A DNA stretch of 35,600 bases from Erythrobacter sp. (GCA_024642335.1 JAHEBH010000028.1:1-35600); one strand, 5' to 3'; positions 1 to 7,943 are shown, numbered from the stretch's first letter. Program-made: numbers and translations. Notes: generated by a model not told the origin, from the letters alone.

Positions 1-915
1 TGCTCGGGTATCGACCTTACCCAACCGCTGACCGAGGCGGAGCTGGCGGAGATTACCGATGCCATGGATACCTATGGCGTCACCGTGTGGCGCAATACCG
101 GCCTGACCGACGAACAACACGTCGAATTCAGCCGCAATTTCGGTTATCTGGAAAAGGTTCCCCAGCGCAAGGATGGGTCGAGGATGCGCCTGCCCTTCCG
201 CGAACTGTTCGACGCCTCCAACCTCAATCTCGAGGGCGAGATCACCCGCGATCCGGCGGCGATCGAATATCGCAAGGGCGACCGGTTGTGGCACACAGAC
301 AGCGCCTTCCTCGAAAAGCGCACCTCCTATTCGATCCTGCTTGCGCATGAAGTGCCGCCCGAAGGCGCAGGGGGCGAAACATGGTTTGCCGATTCGCGCA
401 CAGCCTATGAGGATTTGCCGACCGAAACCAAGGATCTGATCGAGGATAAGGTAGGCATCAACACGCTGTGGTGGAGCCGCAAGAAGGCGGGGGCCGACAT
501 TCCCGAAGAGGAAATCGACCAGCGCCCCAAGGCCAGGCACCCCATCGTCCACACGCACAAGGGATCGGGCCGCAAGAGCCTGTTCATCGCTGCGCATACG
601 ATGGATATCGAAGGCATGGACAAGGAAGAGGGGCGCAAGCTGATCGCCGATCTCATCGCCCATACTACCCAGCCCAAATACACCTTCAGCCACAGCTGGC
701 AGGTGGGCGATATGGTGATCTGGGACAATTTGTGCACCATGCATCGCGGCGGCGAATATGACTACAACGCCCACAAGCGCGACATGCGCCGAACCACCGT
801 GCGCGAAGGCACCGAACCGCACCTGATGGAAACGGGCGACGATCCCTATACCGAGCTCTTCGCCAGGAGCCCGACCGCGGTCGATATCAACCGCGCGAGG
901 GATGCGGGGCGTTAG
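1..915 (+). CDS. TauD/TfdA-family 2-oxoglutarate/Fe(II)-dependent dioxygenase, 5' end outside window
   Basis: The frame is open from the first base, so the start lies upstream; about 304 residues are visible and perhaps 15-20 are missing. The first visible residues (SGIDLTQPL followed by an acidic helix) match the usual N-terminal region of the TauD/TfdA family. The iron-binding facial triad is visible as H98 and D100 in WHTD and a distal His at about residue 248 in MHRGGEYDY. An arginine pair (about 263-264, RRTTV) fits the 2-oxoglutarate-binding Arg. The family couples oxidative decarboxylation of 2-oxoglutarate to hydroxylation of a substrate in the cytoplasm, often taurine, alkyl sulfates or aryloxyacetates. 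The substrate cannot be read from this sequence, so TauD or TfdA should not be assigned. It is followed by a strong hairpin terminator. Confidence 0.88.
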   Translation, partial: CSGIDLTQPLTEAELAEITDAMDTYGVTVWRNTGLTDEQHVEFSRNFGYLEKVPQRKDGSRMRLPFRELFDASNLNLEGEITRDPAAIEYRKGDRLWHTDSAFLEKRTSYSILLAHEVPPEGAGGETWFADSRTAYEDLPTETKDLIEDKVGINTLWWSRKKAGADIPEEEIDQRPKARHPIVHTHKGSGRKSLFIAAHTMDIEGMDKEEGRKLIADLIAHTTQPKYTFSHSWQVGDMVIWDNLCTMHRGGEYDYNAHKRDMRRTTVREGTEPHLMETGDDPYTELFARSPTAVDINRARDAGR

Positions 916-950
916 CGGCTTCGCTCCTGACCGCTGCCACAGACCAAACG

Positions 951-986
951 AAACGCCCGGCCCTCCACGCGGAGGACCGGGCGTTT
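951..986. terminator. Intrinsic terminator shared by convergent genes
   Basis: A near-perfect 16-bp stem (left arm 951-966, right arm 971-986, one mismatch) closes a 4-nt loop ACGC. The arms end in AAA and TTT, so a short U-run is available on either strand. It sits 35 nt after the dioxygenase stop and 41 nt beyond the minus-strand small ORF, so it probably ends transcription from both sides. Confidence 0.8.
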
Positions 987-1027
987 GCTTGCGGGCTGGG
1001 GGAGTAGGGAGCGCCCGCGAGCCTGGT

Positions 1028-1111
1028 TCAGAAAAAGCAGGTGTGAAACATGGTCGCGCTCACGAACATGGCGCAAAACATGGCGACGAGGCGGGTGGAC
1101 ATATCGGTCAT
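1028..1111 (-). CDS. Putative 27-residue hydrophobic small protein
   Basis: A very short minus-strand reading frame starts at ATG 1111 (a second in-frame ATG at 1117 would add two residues) and ends TGA at 1028-1030. An AAGGAAG Shine-Dalgarno-like stretch lies about 9 nt before the 1111 start. After a short polar start (MTDMSTR) the rest is almost wholly hydrophobic and rich in Met, Phe and Cys (LVAMFCAMF, TMFHTCFF), which would form one membrane helix. It lies 25 nt after the 85-residue membrane gene on the same strand and before the shared terminator, so the two could be one transcript. I do not recognise a family. Support is the ribosome-binding site, position and composition only; it may not be translated. 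Confidence 0.4.
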   Translation of the reverse strand: MTDMSTRLVAMFCAMFVSATMFHTCFF

Positions 1112-1136
1112 GGTCATTCTTCCTTGGAATTAGAGT

Positions 1137-1394
1137 TCAGTTGCGGTTGCTGCGGGTGAAAGGACGGAAGCGCTGGAACAGCTTGACCCCGAACCAGGCG
1201 GCGCCGGCATAGAGGATCAGCTCGGTCGCGCCTGCTCCACCGGCAAGAATAAGTGCCTTGGTCCTGAGGTCGGGTTCGAGGGTGGCCAGCGCGGCGAAAA
1301 CGCCGATCCAGATGGCAACAATCAGGACAACTCCGCCGATCACGAAGGGCTTGTTGTTGCGGACCGGCTTGGGGCTTTCGATCTTGGTATTCAT
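1137..1394 (-). CDS. Small two-helix membrane protein (85 aa)
   Basis: The start at 1394 is preceded by a clear AAAGGAG ribosome-binding site. The protein has a short positively charged N-terminus (about 15 residues), a first hydrophobic segment around residues 16-38 (FVIGGVVLIVAIWIGVFAAL), a short loop with charged residues, a second hydrophobic segment around residues 48-68, and an Arg/Lys-rich tail (KLFQRFRPFTR). The TELILYAGAAWFGVKLF stretch is reminiscent of the small proteins annotated as transporter-suffix-domain proteins. That likeness is from memory and weak. It is divergent from the ECF sigma gene with 116 nt between them, so the two may share a control region. Reading the frame further upstream gives a longer ORF, but that part lacks a ribosome-binding site and overlaps the sigma gene antisense. 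Confidence 0.7.
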   Translation of the reverse strand: MNTKIESPKPVRNNKPFVIGGVVLIVAIWIGVFAALATLEPDLRTKALILAGGAGATELILYAGAAWFGVKLFQRFRPFTRSNRN

Positions 1395-1510
1395 GTCTGC
1401 GTCTCCTTTCGTTGAGAACGCTGGACAGTCCGATCGGCCGCTACATTTATTACTGATTTTGTTGAAAAAAGATTTTGTAATAGATCCCGTTCCCGGGGGA
1501 CTACCGATAT
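1395..1510. promoter_or_regulatory. Divergent control region between small membrane gene and ECF sigma gene
   Basis: This 116-nt gap contains a markedly AT-rich core (about 1442-1486) in an otherwise GC-rich window, as expected for a promoter region. I could not place a convincing -35/-10 pair, nor the GGAAC...CGTT promoter of EcfG-type sigma factors. A GGAAC is visible on the minus strand near 1492-1496, but no CGTT follows at the right distance. Confidence 0.35.
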
Positions 1511-1999
1511 ATGGCGAGCACGATAGAGCACATTGTTGCCGAATACGGACAAGGCTTGCGCCGCGTCGCGGCAGCCTATGAGGCGGACGTGATGCTGCAG
1601 GAGGACCTGTTCCAGGAAATCCTTCTTGCCATCCATCAGGCCTTGCCTGCCCTGCGCGAGAAGGACCGGCTGGCACCCTATCTCTACCGCATCGCGCATA
1701 ACCGTGCGGTCAGCCATGTGGCGCGCGCTATCAGCCGCAAGAAAGGTGAAGCCGGGGCCGCCGAAGAGGTGCAGGAGGGCGAGGAGCCCTCGCCGGAGAA
1801 GGTCATGATCGAGAACGAGCAGGCAAACCACCTGGCAAATGCGGTTCGCCGCCTGCCCCTGTCCTATCGGCAAGTGGTGACGCTTTATCTTGAGGACATG
1901 TCCTATGACGACATCGCAGAGGCGCTGGACATCACACAATCGAATGTCGGCGTGCGCATCAACCGCGCCAAACAGATGTTGAAGGAGATGCTGTCATGA
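1511..1999 (+). CDS. ECF-family RNA polymerase sigma factor (162 aa)
   Basis: Two-domain sigma-70 relative of typical ECF length. Region 2 is visible around residues 10-70: the QEDLFQEILLAIHQAL stretch corresponds to the core-binding and -10-reading helices, followed by YLYRIAHNRA. After an acidic linker (about 80-105, EEVQEGEEPSPE), region 4 (about 110-160) shows the usual L-P-x-x-x-R-x-V-x-x-L-Y-x-E pattern and a helix-turn-helix ending in SNVGVRINRAKQMLKEML. It would direct RNA polymerase to a small stress or envelope regulon. The stop codon overlaps the ATG of the next gene by 4 nt, so the pair is translationally coupled, which is the standard layout for a sigma factor with its anti-sigma factor. 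The start ATG is weakly supported: no strong ribosome-binding site is visible. Confidence 0.85.
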   Translation: MASTIEHIVAEYGQGLRRVAAAYEADVMLQEDLFQEILLAIHQALPALREKDRLAPYLYRIAHNRAVSHVARAISRKKGEAGAAEEVQEGEEPSPEKVMIENEQANHLANAVRRLPLSYRQVVTLYLEDMSYDDIAEALDITQSNVGVRINRAKQMLKEMLS

Positions 2000-2577
2000 G
2001 CAGCGACGATTTTCTCGATGACCTGAAAGGCGCATGGCAGAGCCGTGAAACAGATCTAGGCGACATTGCTGCCCGCGTTGCAGATGGCGAACGACAAATC
2101 CGCAAAGAGAAGGCAGGACGTCTCGGCTCGATTGTGGTCTGCAGCGGCGCATGCCTGTTCTTCGTTTACCTGAACTGGGTAAAGGGCGACCCGGCATTCC
2201 ATCTCGCCGCTGTCGCCTTCTTGGTGGCAGGCTTGCTAGCAATCGGTGATTTTGTCTTTCTGCGCCGCAGCAAAGGTTCAGAGCTTTTGGAAGCGCCCGA
2301 AGATGTGCTGGCCGAAGCAGAGCGTCAGGCAATGATCGCATTGCGGTTGCTCGAAGCCAAACTTGCCTATGCAGTCTTGTTGCTTGTCTGTGCGATCATC
2401 TTGGCGGTCTTTGTCCTTGCGAAGATGACGAGCACTTGGAACGGGCTTTTCATTTCCGTAATTTGGGCCGCAGGGGCGGTAGGCGGATTTTTGTATTACC
2501 GCAGGAAAAAGAATACTGCCGACGGCGAACTTCGCGAGGTCAGAAGTTTGCGCGCCGATTTCCGGGGCGAGGGCTGA
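1996..2577 (+). CDS. Four-helix membrane protein coupled to the ECF sigma factor; candidate anti-sigma factor
   Basis: The ATG overlaps the sigma-factor stop (ATGA). The 193-residue protein has a soluble N-terminus of about 45 residues (DDFLDDLKGAWQSRE... with several charged residues), then hydrophobic segments near residues 48-62, 68-88, 122-140 and 145-163, and a charged C-terminal tail (YYRRKKN...). A cytosolic N-terminal arm before membrane helices is how many ECF anti-sigma factors are built. However, no zinc-binding HxxxCxxC motif is present, and no family is recognised. The anti-sigma role therefore rests on the operon layout alone. A strong terminator follows 15 nt after the stop. 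Confidence 0.75.
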   Translation: MSSDDFLDDLKGAWQSRETDLGDIAARVADGERQIRKEKAGRLGSIVVCSGACLFFVYLNWVKGDPAFHLAAVAFLVAGLLAIGDFVFLRRSKGSELLEAPEDVLAEAERQAMIALRLLEAKLAYAVLLLVCAIILAVFVLAKMTSTWNGLFISVIWAAGAVGGFLYYRRKKNTADGELREVRSLRADFRGEG

Positions 2578-2591
2578 GCCACCGAACAAAA

Positions 2592-2615
2592 CGCCCCGGG
2601 GTTTCCCCCGGGGCG
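2592..2615. terminator. Convergent intrinsic terminator
   Basis: A perfect 10-bp GC stem (arms 2592-2601 and 2606-2615, CGCCCCGGGG) with a 4-nt loop TTTC is followed on the plus strand by CCCTATTTT. On the minus strand it is preceded by AAAACA, giving a short U-run there. It separates the sigma-factor operon from dhaK, which ends 27 nt away on the other strand. Confidence 0.8.
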
Positions 2616-2641
2616 CCCTATTTTCGTAACTGCCTTGCAGC

Positions 2642-3634
2642 TTAGAAGATGCGGCAAGCCGTTTCAGCAGGCGCAGCCAGCAGCTTTTCCAGCTCGGCAT
2701 CCAGCTTGAGCAGCGTCAGCGAGCAGCCGGCCATTTCGATGGCGGTGCAATATTCGCCGACGTAGTTGCGGGCGATCGTCAGACCGCGATCGGCGCACAG
2801 CTGGGCAGCCTTGTTGTAGAGCACATAGAGCTCTGCCGGCGGGGTGCCGCCGAGGCCGTTGATCATCAGCGCCACGCGGTCGCCCGAATTGTAGGGCAGA
2901 TCGTCCGCCACGGCGGTGAACAGGATCTCGGTGATCTCGTCGGCGCTCTTGATCTTGGTGCGTTCACGGCCCGGTTCGCCGTGGATGCCGACGCCGACTT
3001 CCATTTCATCGTCGCCGATGTCGAAGATCACGTCGCCCTTGGCCGGCGGGATGCAGCTGGTCAGCGCCAGGCCCATGGTGCGGACATTGTTGTTGACCTT
3101 GTCGGCCATGGCATGGACCGCGTCCAGATCGGCGCCGGTTTCGGCCAGCGCGCCGCAAGCCTTCATCACGAAGAAGTTGCCGGCCACGCCGCGGCGGCCC
3201 ACGGTCCAGGTCGAATCCTGCACCGCAACGTCATCATTGATGATGAACTGCTTCAGCTTGATGCCTTCGGCTTCGGCCATTTCGCAGGCCATGTCCCAGG
3301 CCATGCGGTCACCCTGGTAGTTGTTGACCAGCACCAGCACGCCCGCATCGGTGGCGACCGACTTGATCGTTTCGTAACAGGCATCGACCGGCGGAGCGGC
3401 GAAGACCGGGCCCTGGCAGGCGGCGGTCAGCATGCCCGGGCCAACGGCCATGACGTGCGCCGGTTCGTGGCCGGAGCCCGAACCCTGCACGATGGCAACC
3501 TTGCTGGCATCGACATTCTTGCGCTTGATCAGCTGGAATTCCGGCATGGCTTCCAGCAGGTCCGGGTTGGCGGCGATCACGCCGGCCATGAACTCCGGTA
3601 CGAAATTGGCGGGATCGTTGACGAACTTCTTCAT
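2642..3634 (-). CDS. dhaK: DhaK-like dihydroxyacetone kinase substrate-binding subunit (330 aa)
   Basis: DhaK binds a small keto-sugar through a hemiaminal with a histidine and passes it to the phosphorylating DhaL subunit. The conserved GSGSGHEPAH substrate loop is at about residues 51-60. The covalent-binding histidine in GVGIHGEPG falls at residue 218, the same number as in the E. coli protein. Length is close to the family norm. A GAGAGG ribosome-binding site precedes ATG 3634. The residues after the GHEPAH loop (VMAVGPGMLTAACQGPVFAAPPVDA) differ from the usual AGYVGKGML...PGEVFTSPT pattern, so the substrate may not be dihydroxyacetone. It is the last gene of the operon aldolase-HAD-dhaL-dhaK. 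No DhaM or PTS partner is present nearby, so the phosphoryl donor is not evident. Confidence 0.88.
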   Translation of the reverse strand: MKKFVNDPANFVPEFMAGVIAANPDLLEAMPEFQLIKRKNVDASKVAIVQGSGSGHEPAHVMAVGPGMLTAACQGPVFAAPPVDACYETIKSVATDAGVLVLVNNYQGDRMAWDMACEMAEAEGIKLKQFIINDDVAVQDSTWTVGRRGVAGNFFVMKACGALAETGADLDAVHAMADKVNNNVRTMGLALTSCIPPAKGDVIFDIGDDEMEVGVGIHGEPGRERTKIKSADEITEILFTAVADDLPYNSGDRVALMINGLGGTPPAELYVLYNKAAQLCADRGLTIARNYVGEYCTAIEMAGCSLTLLKLDAELEKLLAAPAETACRIF

Positions 3635-3674
3635 GTCTCATTCCTCTCCGTGAAACAGGTGAATCGGGAAAACT

Positions 3675-4337
3675 TTAGCGGGCAAGCTCGGCGGCATTGG
3701 GCGTGTAGTCAACGCCATAATGCTTGCACCAGTCATAAAGGATGGTCGCAATTCCGACGATGCCAGGATCGGGCGTATTGGCGCTGCGCGCACCCACCTG
3801 GCTGGCCCGGCCACGATGCGCGACAGAAGAGCGCGTTTCGTCGATGGCCTTGTCCGCCTCTGCGGTAATGGCAGCAAGGACTGCGCCGAGGTCGGAGCCA
3901 TCCATTTCCTGCATCTTCTCGTGGATCGGCCACAATGCGTCGAGCAGCGTCTTGTCGCCGCGCTTTGCCCCGCCGCGCGCGACAATGCCTTCAATGGCCG
4001 AGCCGAGCATGTCGGTCAGCTGCTGGTAGGTCACTTCCTCCAGCCCCTTGCCGACCATGCCTGCGCGCATGAAGCCAGTGCCCCAGATCGGGCCTGAAGA
4101 ACCGCCGACATGCTTGGAGCAGATCATGGATATCTTCAGGAACATGGCGCCCACCGCGCTCTTGTCGATTTCAGGCAGGTCCTGCTTGATCACCTTGAAG
4201 CCGGTCGCGAGCGAGGTTCCGAAGTCACCGTCGCCGGCGAGGCCGTCAAGGTCGGAGAAATATTTCTCGTTGCGGATCACCGTATCGCAGGTGACGTCGA
4301 GAGCCTTTTCGATCTGGTCGATAGTAAGTGCAGACAT
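3675..4337 (-). CDS. dhaL: DhaL-like dihydroxyacetone kinase nucleotide-binding subunit (220 aa)
   Basis: DhaL carries the nucleotide of the Dha kinase and phosphorylates the sugar held by DhaK. The three Mg-binding aspartates are visible as D31, D36 and D38 in LDGLAGDGDFG (D30, D35, D37 in E. coli). The glycine-rich GGSSGPIWGT loop (about 78-87) and the C-terminal DPGIVGIATI are also family hallmarks. The residue after the last Asp is Phe where most members have His or Thr, another sign of a side branch of the family. The start at 4337 has a GGGAGAG ribosome-binding site. It is separated by 14 nt from the HAD gene upstream and by 40 nt from dhaK downstream. Split subunits resemble PTS-type systems, but a DhaM gene is not seen in this window. 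Confidence 0.88.
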   Translation of the reverse strand: MSALTIDQIEKALDVTCDTVIRNEKYFSDLDGLAGDGDFGTSLATGFKVIKQDLPEIDKSAVGAMFLKISMICSKHVGGSSGPIWGTGFMRAGMVGKGLEEVTYQQLTDMLGSAIEGIVARGGAKRGDKTLLDALWPIHEKMQEMDGSDLGAVLAAITAEADKAIDETRSSVAHRGRASQVGARSANTPDPGIVGIATILYDWCKHYGVDYTPNAAELAR

Positions 4338-4351
4338 GCGTTTTCTCTCCC

Positions 4352-5080
4352 TTACGCTGTCGCTGCCGCGTTCAGCGCGTTCAGGTCTTCCAAAGTGATG
4401 ATGATGCCGGGCGCATCGCCCAGTTCGGGGACGACCTTCGCCGCCTCCGTGAAATCCTCTTCAGCAGTGTATGTGCTGGTGGTGATCAGCGTGGGAATGC
4501 CCGCGCCGGTAGACGCGAGAAGGCCGTTGCGGCTGTCTTCCACCACAATGCAGGCCGAAGCAGGCAGGCCAAGCGTTTCCAGCGCCATCAGGTAGATTTC
4601 CGGATCGGGCTTCTTCCTGGCTACGACATCGCCGGCATGGACGAATTCGAAGGCTGCCTTGCGCTCTGCCCCGAACAGGTCGAGCACGGCGTCGATGAAC
4701 TTGGGGTTCGAGGTGGTGCACACGCCCAGCCGCACGCCGGCCGCCATCGCCTCGTCGATAATGCGCAAGATGCCCGGGCGAACGGGCAGGTCCTTGACGA
4801 TGTCGGCGGTCATGGCCGTCTTGGTCTTGTGCAGGGCGGCGATCAGTTCCTGCTGCCCGCCATATTCGGCCACCTTGTCTTCCGGCCAGCCGAACTCCTC
4901 GAAATAGACCGTCATGCGTTCCTTGCCGCCAGCGGTGAGCAGCAGCCTGGCATAAAGCTCGACGCTCCACTCGGCGTCGATGCCGAAATCCTTGAAGGCC
5001 AGGTTGAAGCCCACGCGGTGGGCATCGCGTTCGGTATCAACCAGAACGCCGTCGCAATCGAAAATCAGTGCCTTGATCAT
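4352..5080 (-). CDS. HAD-superfamily phosphatase, CbbY/beta-phosphoglucomutase-like (242 aa)
   Basis: The first HAD motif is FDCDGVLVDT with nucleophile D8 and acid/base D10. A helical cap follows, containing LLTAGGKERM, which is the pattern I associate with CbbY, the xylulose-1,5-bisphosphate phosphatase of Rhodobacter. Motif II is the T of VCTTSN, motif III the K of ARKKPDPEIY, and motif IV is VVEDSRNGL. The start MIKALIF at 5080 is chosen because it places the motif at the usual distance; the frame continues upstream only as antisense of the aldolase. It lies 13 nt after the aldolase gene and 14 nt before dhaL, so it is part of that operon. Its role is probably to dephosphorylate a sugar phosphate or a dead-end bisphosphate made by the pathway. 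The substrate is inferred, not seen. Confidence 0.82.
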   Translation of the reverse strand: MIKALIFDCDGVLVDTERDAHRVGFNLAFKDFGIDAEWSVELYARLLLTAGGKERMTVYFEEFGWPEDKVAEYGGQQELIAALHKTKTAMTADIVKDLPVRPGILRIIDEAMAAGVRLGVCTTSNPKFIDAVLDLFGAERKAAFEFVHAGDVVARKKPDPEIYLMALETLGLPASACIVVEDSRNGLLASTGAGIPTLITTSTYTAEEDFTEAAKVVPELGDAPGIIITLEDLNALNAAATA

Positions 5081-5093
5081 TGGTACCGTACTC

Positions 5094-5972
5094 TCAACCC
5101 TTGCTGCCGAGGAATGCGGAGCCCTGGCCCTTGCCGCCGAACTTCTCGATAAAGTCAGCGAACATCGCCTTGCAGGCCTGGTACTGGGCATCGCCCACGC
5201 GCAGCGGTTCGAAGTCCTTCGGGTTGGCCAGGTGGTAGTCCACGAAGCTCTTGACCCACACGTGCTTGAGGTTGGTCGAAATGTTGATCTTGGCGGCGCC
5301 GCGCGCAATGGCAGCGGCGAAGGTTTCGTCCGAAAGGCCGGTTCCGCCATGCAGCGCCATCGGCGTTTTGGTGCGGGAGTTGATCGCGGCGATACGATCG
5401 AAATCGACAACCGGTTCACCCTTGTAATAGCCGTGCGCGGTGCCGACTGCGCAGGCGAAGGCGGACAGGTCCAGCGCATCGCAGAAACGGCCCGCATCCT
5501 CGGGATCGGTCAACACCGAATCCGCCTCGTCCACCACCATGTCGTCTTCCACGCCCATGATCTGGCCCAGTTCGGCTTCCATGCCGACATTGTACTTCTC
5601 GGCGATTGCGCGCACCTTCAGCGACTGGGCGAGGTTTTCCTCGAACGGCAGTTCCGAAGCATCAATCATGATGCTGGTCCAGCCGGCCTTGGCGCATTCC
5701 TCGATCATCGCGATGTCGTGGCAATGGTCCAGATGCAGCACCACCGGCACCGGCGAATCCTCGGCCACGGTGCGGACCCAGGAAACGATTTCCTTGTGGC
5801 TGAAATACTTGATGGTCTTGGAGCTGGTCTGGCAGATCACCGGAGCATTGAGACCTTCGGCCGCTTTCACCATCGCCTTGGTGGTGTTGTAATCGACCAG
5901 GTTGAATGCGGCGACGGCATAACCATTGTCCATGGCATGGCGTAGCAGCGGTTTCATATTGACCAGCGGCAT
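5094..5972 (-). CDS. Class II (zinc) fructose/tagatose-bisphosphate-type aldolase (292 aa)
   Basis: Metal-dependent aldolases join or split dihydroxyacetone phosphate and an aldehyde. The catalytic Asp and first zinc histidine are in VLHLDHCHD (His at residue 83). Further zinc ligands are the His of AVGTAHG and the His of ALHGGTGL, and the C-terminal KINISTNLK is also typical. Length suits the shorter GatY/KbaY/Fba subgroup. The start MPLVNM at 5972 has an AGGAG box 8 nt upstream; longer starts reach into unsupported sequence. It is the first gene of a four-gene minus-strand operon, and the 242-nt gap upstream, in which I see no gene or clear motif, should hold the promoter. Which aldol substrate it uses is open: the kinase and phosphatase neighbours point to a catabolic keto-sugar route rather than central glycolysis. 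Confidence 0.87.
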   Translation of the reverse strand: MPLVNMKPLLRHAMDNGYAVAAFNLVDYNTTKAMVKAAEGLNAPVICQTSSKTIKYFSHKEIVSWVRTVAEDSPVPVVLHLDHCHDIAMIEECAKAGWTSIMIDASELPFEENLAQSLKVRAIAEKYNVGMEAELGQIMGVEDDMVVDEADSVLTDPEDAGRFCDALDLSAFACAVGTAHGYYKGEPVVDFDRIAAINSRTKTPMALHGGTGLSDETFAAAIARGAAKINISTNLKHVWVKSFVDYHLANPKDFEPLRVGDAQYQACKAMFADFIEKFGGKGQGSAFLGSKG

Positions 5973-6214
5973 GAAAAAGCTCCTTATTTGATCCCAGGCC
6001 CGCTCTAAGCTCCCCAGCGTGGCGGCCTTCACGAATCGGCTCCTTAGCCAGACTCTTCACCGCCCGCCACCCGTGAGTGGCGCCTTTGCCGGGAATAGCC
6101 GACGAATCGACCAGCGCGATCCGGATTCTTTCCTGTCAGGATTGTTAGCACATCGCGCAGCAGGGCCGCGATCCTTGTTGCTTTGCCAAGCCGGGGCGAT
6201 AGGCTGGCGCGATC

Positions 6215-7924
6215 ATGGATACACAACATCCGTCCGCCTCTGCAAGGCTTGCCGCCCTGTACCGCCTCGCGGGCAATCTGGCGCGCTATTCGGGAGTACA
6301 CGGGTGGTTCGCCGGTGGATTGATGATCGTCGCGGCGCTGCTGGAGGGTGTGAGCCTTGTGCTGCTGATCCCGATCCTGGGAGTGCTGATAAACGGTCCG
6401 CTGGACAATCCGGCGGGCGAGCTGCTGGCGTTCTTCGGCGCCGCAACACCCGCCGCGCAATTGCAGTTCCTGCTTGCCGGATTCCTGCTTGCCGCGCTGC
6501 TGCGGGCGCAGGTCATCCATATGCGCGATCTGGCGCTCGCGCGCATTCAATATGGCTTTTCCGGCGCGCAAAGAAACGACGTTGTCGGCAGGCTGGCGCA
6601 TGCCGGCTGGAGCAGGCTGGCGACGTTGAACCATGCCGAGGTCACGACACTGATCAACAGTGATGTCGGACTTTCGGTGGTCGCCGCCCAGTTCATGCTG
6701 CGCATGGCGGTTGGCGTGTTGCTGGTTGCGGTCAATAGCGTGATCGCATTCGCCCTTGCCCCGGACCTTGTGGCGCTGCTCTTCGTGTTCCTGGCAATGG
6801 GTGCCTTGTTCCTGTGGGCGACGCAGCGCGATGCGTTTGCCCTGGGCGGACATGCCCGCGATTCCGTGCAAGCCATGCTCGGTACGACGCAGAACCTGCT
6901 GTCGGGCCTGAAGACCGCGCTGGCGCAGCAACAGCAGGGCTGGTTCGTGCGCGAATTCCAGACGGTGCAGGCAGCGGTATTCGACAGCGAGTTTTCCTTC
7001 CAGCACAGCCAGTCGGGCGCGCGCAGGCTCTTTGCCATTGCCAGTGCGCTGGTGGCGACCGGGCTGGTCGCGGGGGGATTTTGGCTGGGCGTGGATCCCG
7101 CGAGCCTGGTCATCGTGGTGGCGATCCTCGCACGGCTGAGCTCGCCGGTGCTGCAATTGCAGCAGGGCGCACAGCAGATACTCTACTGCTTGCCGAGCGT
7201 GATTGCCGTGCAGAAATTGCAGCGGGACTTTCCGGCGGGGCCGCGTGCGGAAGAGGAACAGTCGGCGCGGCTCGGCGGCGAACTCATGCTCGATCTGGCG
7301 AGCTATCGTCATGCCGATGGGGGAGGGGTAGGCCCTGTCACCCTGACCATTCGCAAGGGCGAGTTTCTCGGCATTTCCGGCCCGACAGGTGCGGGCAAGA
7401 GCACGCTGGTGGATTTGCTGGCGGGCCTGCTGGTGCCGCAGCAGGGTCGCATGCTTGTCGCCGGCGCGGTGCTGGATGCACAGGGGTATGCAGCCTGGCG
7501 GCGCAACCTCGCCTATCTCGGCCAGCAGACGTTCCTCTTCAACGACAGCCTTCGCGCCAACCTCGCCTGGAGCGAGGAAGGTTGCAGCGAGGAGCGCATC
7601 TGGGCTGCGCTGGAACTGGCCGGTGCGGCAGAACTGGTGCGCGGGCTTGATCGGGGACTGGATACCCCGCTGGGAGAACAGGGCGTCTTGTTTTCCGGCG
7701 GTGAGCGGCAGCGCATCGCCCTGGCGCGGGCATTGCTCAGAAAGCCGGGTTTCCTGATCCTGGACGAGGCGACCAGCGCCATCGATATCGAGGCCGAAGA
7801 ACAGCTGCTCGATCGCCTGCATTCTCTGGCCGATCGTCCGACCATTGTGATGGTCGCACATCGCCGCGAAAGCCTTGCCCGGTGTGACCGGGTGATAACG
7901 CTCGATGGCGGCAGGATAGTCTGA
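6215..7924 (+). CDS. Single-chain ABC exporter, fused transmembrane and ATPase domains (569 aa)
   Basis: Half-transporter that should dimerise in the inner membrane. The N-terminal about 330 residues hold around six hydrophobic segments (for example VVAALLEGVSLVLLIPILGVL, near residues 35-55). The C-terminal ATPase has Walker A GPTGAGKST (about 389-397), the signature FSGGERQRIALARALL (about 493-508), Walker B FLILDEATSAID with the catalytic Glu, and the switch His in VMVAHR. Together these indicate an exporter of the MsbA/CydCD/lipid-A-like class, but the substrate is unknown. The ATG at 6215 is the best visible start, although the upstream ribosome-binding site is poor. It lies directly before nasT, separated by 55 nt that contain the TGCA box, so it is probably a separate unit with no link to nitrogen use. 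Confidence 0.85.
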   Translation: MDTQHPSASARLAALYRLAGNLARYSGVHGWFAGGLMIVAALLEGVSLVLLIPILGVLINGPLDNPAGELLAFFGAATPAAQLQFLLAGFLLAALLRAQVIHMRDLALARIQYGFSGAQRNDVVGRLAHAGWSRLATLNHAEVTTLINSDVGLSVVAAQFMLRMAVGVLLVAVNSVIAFALAPDLVALLFVFLAMGALFLWATQRDAFALGGHARDSVQAMLGTTQNLLSGLKTALAQQQQGWFVREFQTVQAAVFDSEFSFQHSQSGARRLFAIASALVATGLVAGGFWLGVDPASLVIVVAILARLSSPVLQLQQGAQQILYCLPSVIAVQKLQRDFPAGPRAEEEQSARLGGELMLDLASYRHADGGGVGPVTLTIRKGEFLGISGPTGAGKSTLVDLLAGLLVPQQGRMLVAGAVLDAQGYAAWRRNLAYLGQQTFLFNDSLRANLAWSEEGCSEERIWAALELAGAAELVRGLDRGLDTPLGEQGVLFSGGERQRIALARALLRKPGFLILDEATSAIDIEAEEQLLDRLHSLADRPTIVMVAHRRESLARCDRVITLDGGRIV

Positions 7925-7943
7925 GATCGGCGAACAGCCTGCT

